Assembly: GCA_902728285.1 (NCBI GenBank)
Contig: CACVBU010000619.1
Coordinates: 191,611 to 255,610, forward strand
DNA length: 64,000 nt
Direction of reading: 5' to 3'
Source of the DNA: Clytia hemisphaerica
Lineage: Eukaryota; Cnidaria; Hydrozoa; Leptothecata; Clytiidae
A program made the position numbers and the translations under genes. The notes below the pieces were generated by a model, which ran no database searches, was not told where the DNA came from, and saw nothing but the letters and a program-made list of their open reading frames with translations. Shown here piece after piece: positions 62,207 to 64,000 of this stretch. Position 1 is the stretch's first letter. The number at the start of each line of letters is the position of its first letter.

Positions 62207-63690
62207 TCATGTTTCAAACTGTTTTGGCTTACAAACCTCGCGCCTACTTCTAGTTGTGTATCTCATCTCATCACTGTCTTTTACGCTTTCCTGTTTAAAA
62301 TCACTCATCTCCATATTGTAAGGTACTGTTCCGTCTGACCCACCGTCAGAGTCTGTTAAATCATAGGGAATAGGGTCTGATTCAGAGCCTTCTAAAAGCT
62401 CATTTTCCTTGGGATTGGGGTTTGAGGGGCCCAGGTAGGGAGCTAGGGGCAAGGGGACCCTTTCTCTAGGTAAGTGACTAGGTGTTGGCCTGATGATTGT
62501 ATACCTTTCTCAGTTGATTTATTTTCTCAATATTTTGCTGTTAACGTTTACGATCATGACGTGTATGATCTTGGGGCCACTAGGACCGTTCCTTTTGCTG
62601 ACATTGTTTTATTTTAGCGTCTTGTATTGCCACTTTACTACCTGTAACAAAAAGTTCTAGTTTTGTAATTTATAATTTCATATCGTATGGTAACTTTTCT
62701 GGGGTAATCTTTCTTTGTTAAGATTCCTCTGAGGCATCTCAGGTCTGGGCTCATGAATTTTGGGTAAGTTGTCTGTCAATTGTCGAGCCATAAGAAGTTG
62801 TTTTGGTGATAGTCTACACTGTAAGGGTCAGTTTCTAATTCTAAGGATAAGTAGCCCCATTAGAATGTTTTGGTTGGATACTAACCAAGTCAGATGTTGC
62901 GGAAGATAAGGCGTAAACCTCGGCAACAATGAATAGTAATCACCAACAATTAAATAGTTCTCTCCTCCAAAATAGAATATATCGCTACCCACTTGTTGCC
63001 ATGCTCTATCCGGAATGCCTTGATGCAATGATGGACTCTTCGGCTTTGATAATACTTTGACAGTAATCTTGCACAAGTTCTACATTGTTTCACGATTGAT
63101 TCAACGTCCCTAACCATGCCGGGCCAAAAAACACTCTGTTTTGATCGTCGTTTTTGCTCGCACCTTTCTATCCCGTTGTGTCCAGCGTGTATTCTAGTCA
63201 GAATTTCCAGTTCCAGAAATTGCATTTTTTTTCGGTATAACTATTCCATCTCTTAACATCAACAAATTGTTCAATATTGTCAAATTAGTTCTATGCTCTC
63301 AGTATGGTGAATACTGGTTGTGATTTATTAGCCAGCCATTATGAATGTGATATTGTACTTCTTCTAATAGTTTTTCTGCTTTAGTTTCTTTGGAAATTTT
63401 AGTAAGCATTTCGTTGGAGGCTGGTAAGGTAGTCATAACGTTTTTCACGTGAATGTTAATTTCTTGTTCATAAATAATATCACTTTCTGATAGTTTTGAG
63501 CATGGTGTTCGCAAGAACGCATCTGCATCTATAAAGGTTTTTGCCTAGTACGTATGATGCTGTAAAATTAAATTTTAACATTCTCATTCTTTGAATCCTG
63601 GGTAATAGTTCCGAAATAAGTTTAGTGTTCAATATAGGGATGAGGGGCTTATGATCGCTTTCTAAATTGAAATGTTGTAGTCCTTGTAGG
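62207..63690 (-). pseudogene. Gypsy pol fragment (RNase H end, integrase, tail), degenerate
   Basis: Minus-strand order: RNase H end with 'ESDHKPLIPIL' (about 63690-63540, stops follow), a linker (63514-63299), the integrase H2C2 finger ('HAGHNGIERC'...'CRTCARL', 63225-63060), an integrase core start with 'RAWQQVGSDIF' and 'YLIVGDYYS' (about 63030-62900, broken by a frameshift), and an acidic tail ending at 62207. Several frame changes and stops show it is inactive. The sequence differs from the Gypsy remnant at 37.7-42.3 kb, so it is a separate lineage or insertion. Confidence 0.8.
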
Positions 63691-63719
63691 ACGTTAGAAT
63701 GTTATCTATTGCGTAGTAG

Positions 63720-64000
63720 GATATCTATTTCGACTTTGCCAAGGCCTTCGATACAGTTCCACCACACCGCAGTTTACTCATCATTATCAAGAAACTCGAC
63801 GCATACGGTATCAAAGGATACACGTTAGACTGGATCAAATCCTTTCTGTCGGATCGTTTTCAGTATGTCAAGGTAAATGGTAAACTATCCAAGGAAGGTA
63901 AAGTACTCAGCGGTGTCCCACAGGGAAGTGTTCTTGGTCTATTACTTTTTGTGTTATATATCAACGATCTACCTGAGGTTACAAGCTCTGACATGTACCT
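63720..64000 (+). pseudogene. LINE reverse transcriptase fragment, runs off the window
   Basis: It opens directly after stop codons at 63714-63719 with DIYFDFAKAFDTVPPHRSLL, then 'LDAYGIKGYTLDWIKSFLSD' and 'GVPQGSVLGLLLFVLYINDL'. This is the middle of a CR1/jockey-type reverse transcriptase, truncated on its left and continuing past the window end. It differs from both other LINEs. It appears inserted in, or joined to, the Gypsy fragment at about 63.7 kb. Confidence 0.85.

Overview
The window is a piece of an AT-rich, intron-containing, transposon-dense invertebrate animal genome. Evidence: GT-AG introns, a neuronal UNC-13 gene on the + strand, axonemal dynein heavy chain exons, CR1/jockey-type LINEs, tRNA-derived SINEs, Gypsy LTR remnants, MITEs and long minisatellites. 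I cannot name the species. No bacterial-type operons, ribosome binding sites or CRISPR arrays are present.

Layout. 0-4 kb: MITEs (one pogo/Tigger-like) and two minus-strand exons of an unrecognised coiled-coil protein. 4.1-9.0 kb: an apparently intact two-ORF LINE ending in a (TTAC)n tail. 9-31 kb: the UNC-13 locus. Possible 5' exons lie at 10.2 and 12.6 kb, and 17 phase-compatible exons run from 13113 to 30837. They encode the C1 domain, the C2B domain and the first part of the MUN domain. The introns are packed with SINEs, MITEs, a piggyBac-like element carrying a solo LTR, and a 3.9 kb inverted-repeat element holding two satellite arrays. The rest of the MUN domain and C2C do not follow in the window. 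Instead, two consecutive exons of an axonemal dynein heavy chain lie at 31.7 and 32.9 kb on opposite strands, which implies an inversion or an assembly fault.

34-36 kb is a roughly 180 bp satellite. 37.7-42.3 kb is a dead, internally deleted Gypsy element, split by a 2 kb insertion with about 60 bp perfect terminal inverted repeats and a 7-8 bp target duplication. 43.8-56.0 kb is a four-exon minus-strand transposase-like gene, tentatively of the KDZ (Kyakuja-Dileera-Zisupton) type. One of its introns holds a roughly 90 bp satellite, which is itself interrupted by a 7.2 kb head-to-tail composite element. That element carries a 5'-truncated LINE with a 6 bp target duplication and two minisatellites. 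56.7-59.8 kb is a 45 bp minisatellite, open in frame on both strands. 62.2-63.7 kb is another Gypsy pol fragment, and the window ends inside a LINE reverse transcriptase.

Only UNC-13, dynein and possibly the coiled-coil gene look like host genes, and all are incomplete here. The rest is a record of nested insertions whose order can partly be read: satellite, then composite element, then LINE; and Gypsy, then the long-TIR insertion. The strongest oddities are the opposite-strand dynein exons, the lost last zinc ligand of the UNC-13 C1 domain, a double-acceptor/frameshift site in a MUN exon, the split transposase gene, the tandem composite element and the doubly open minisatellite. I did not find a clearly new multi-gene system.
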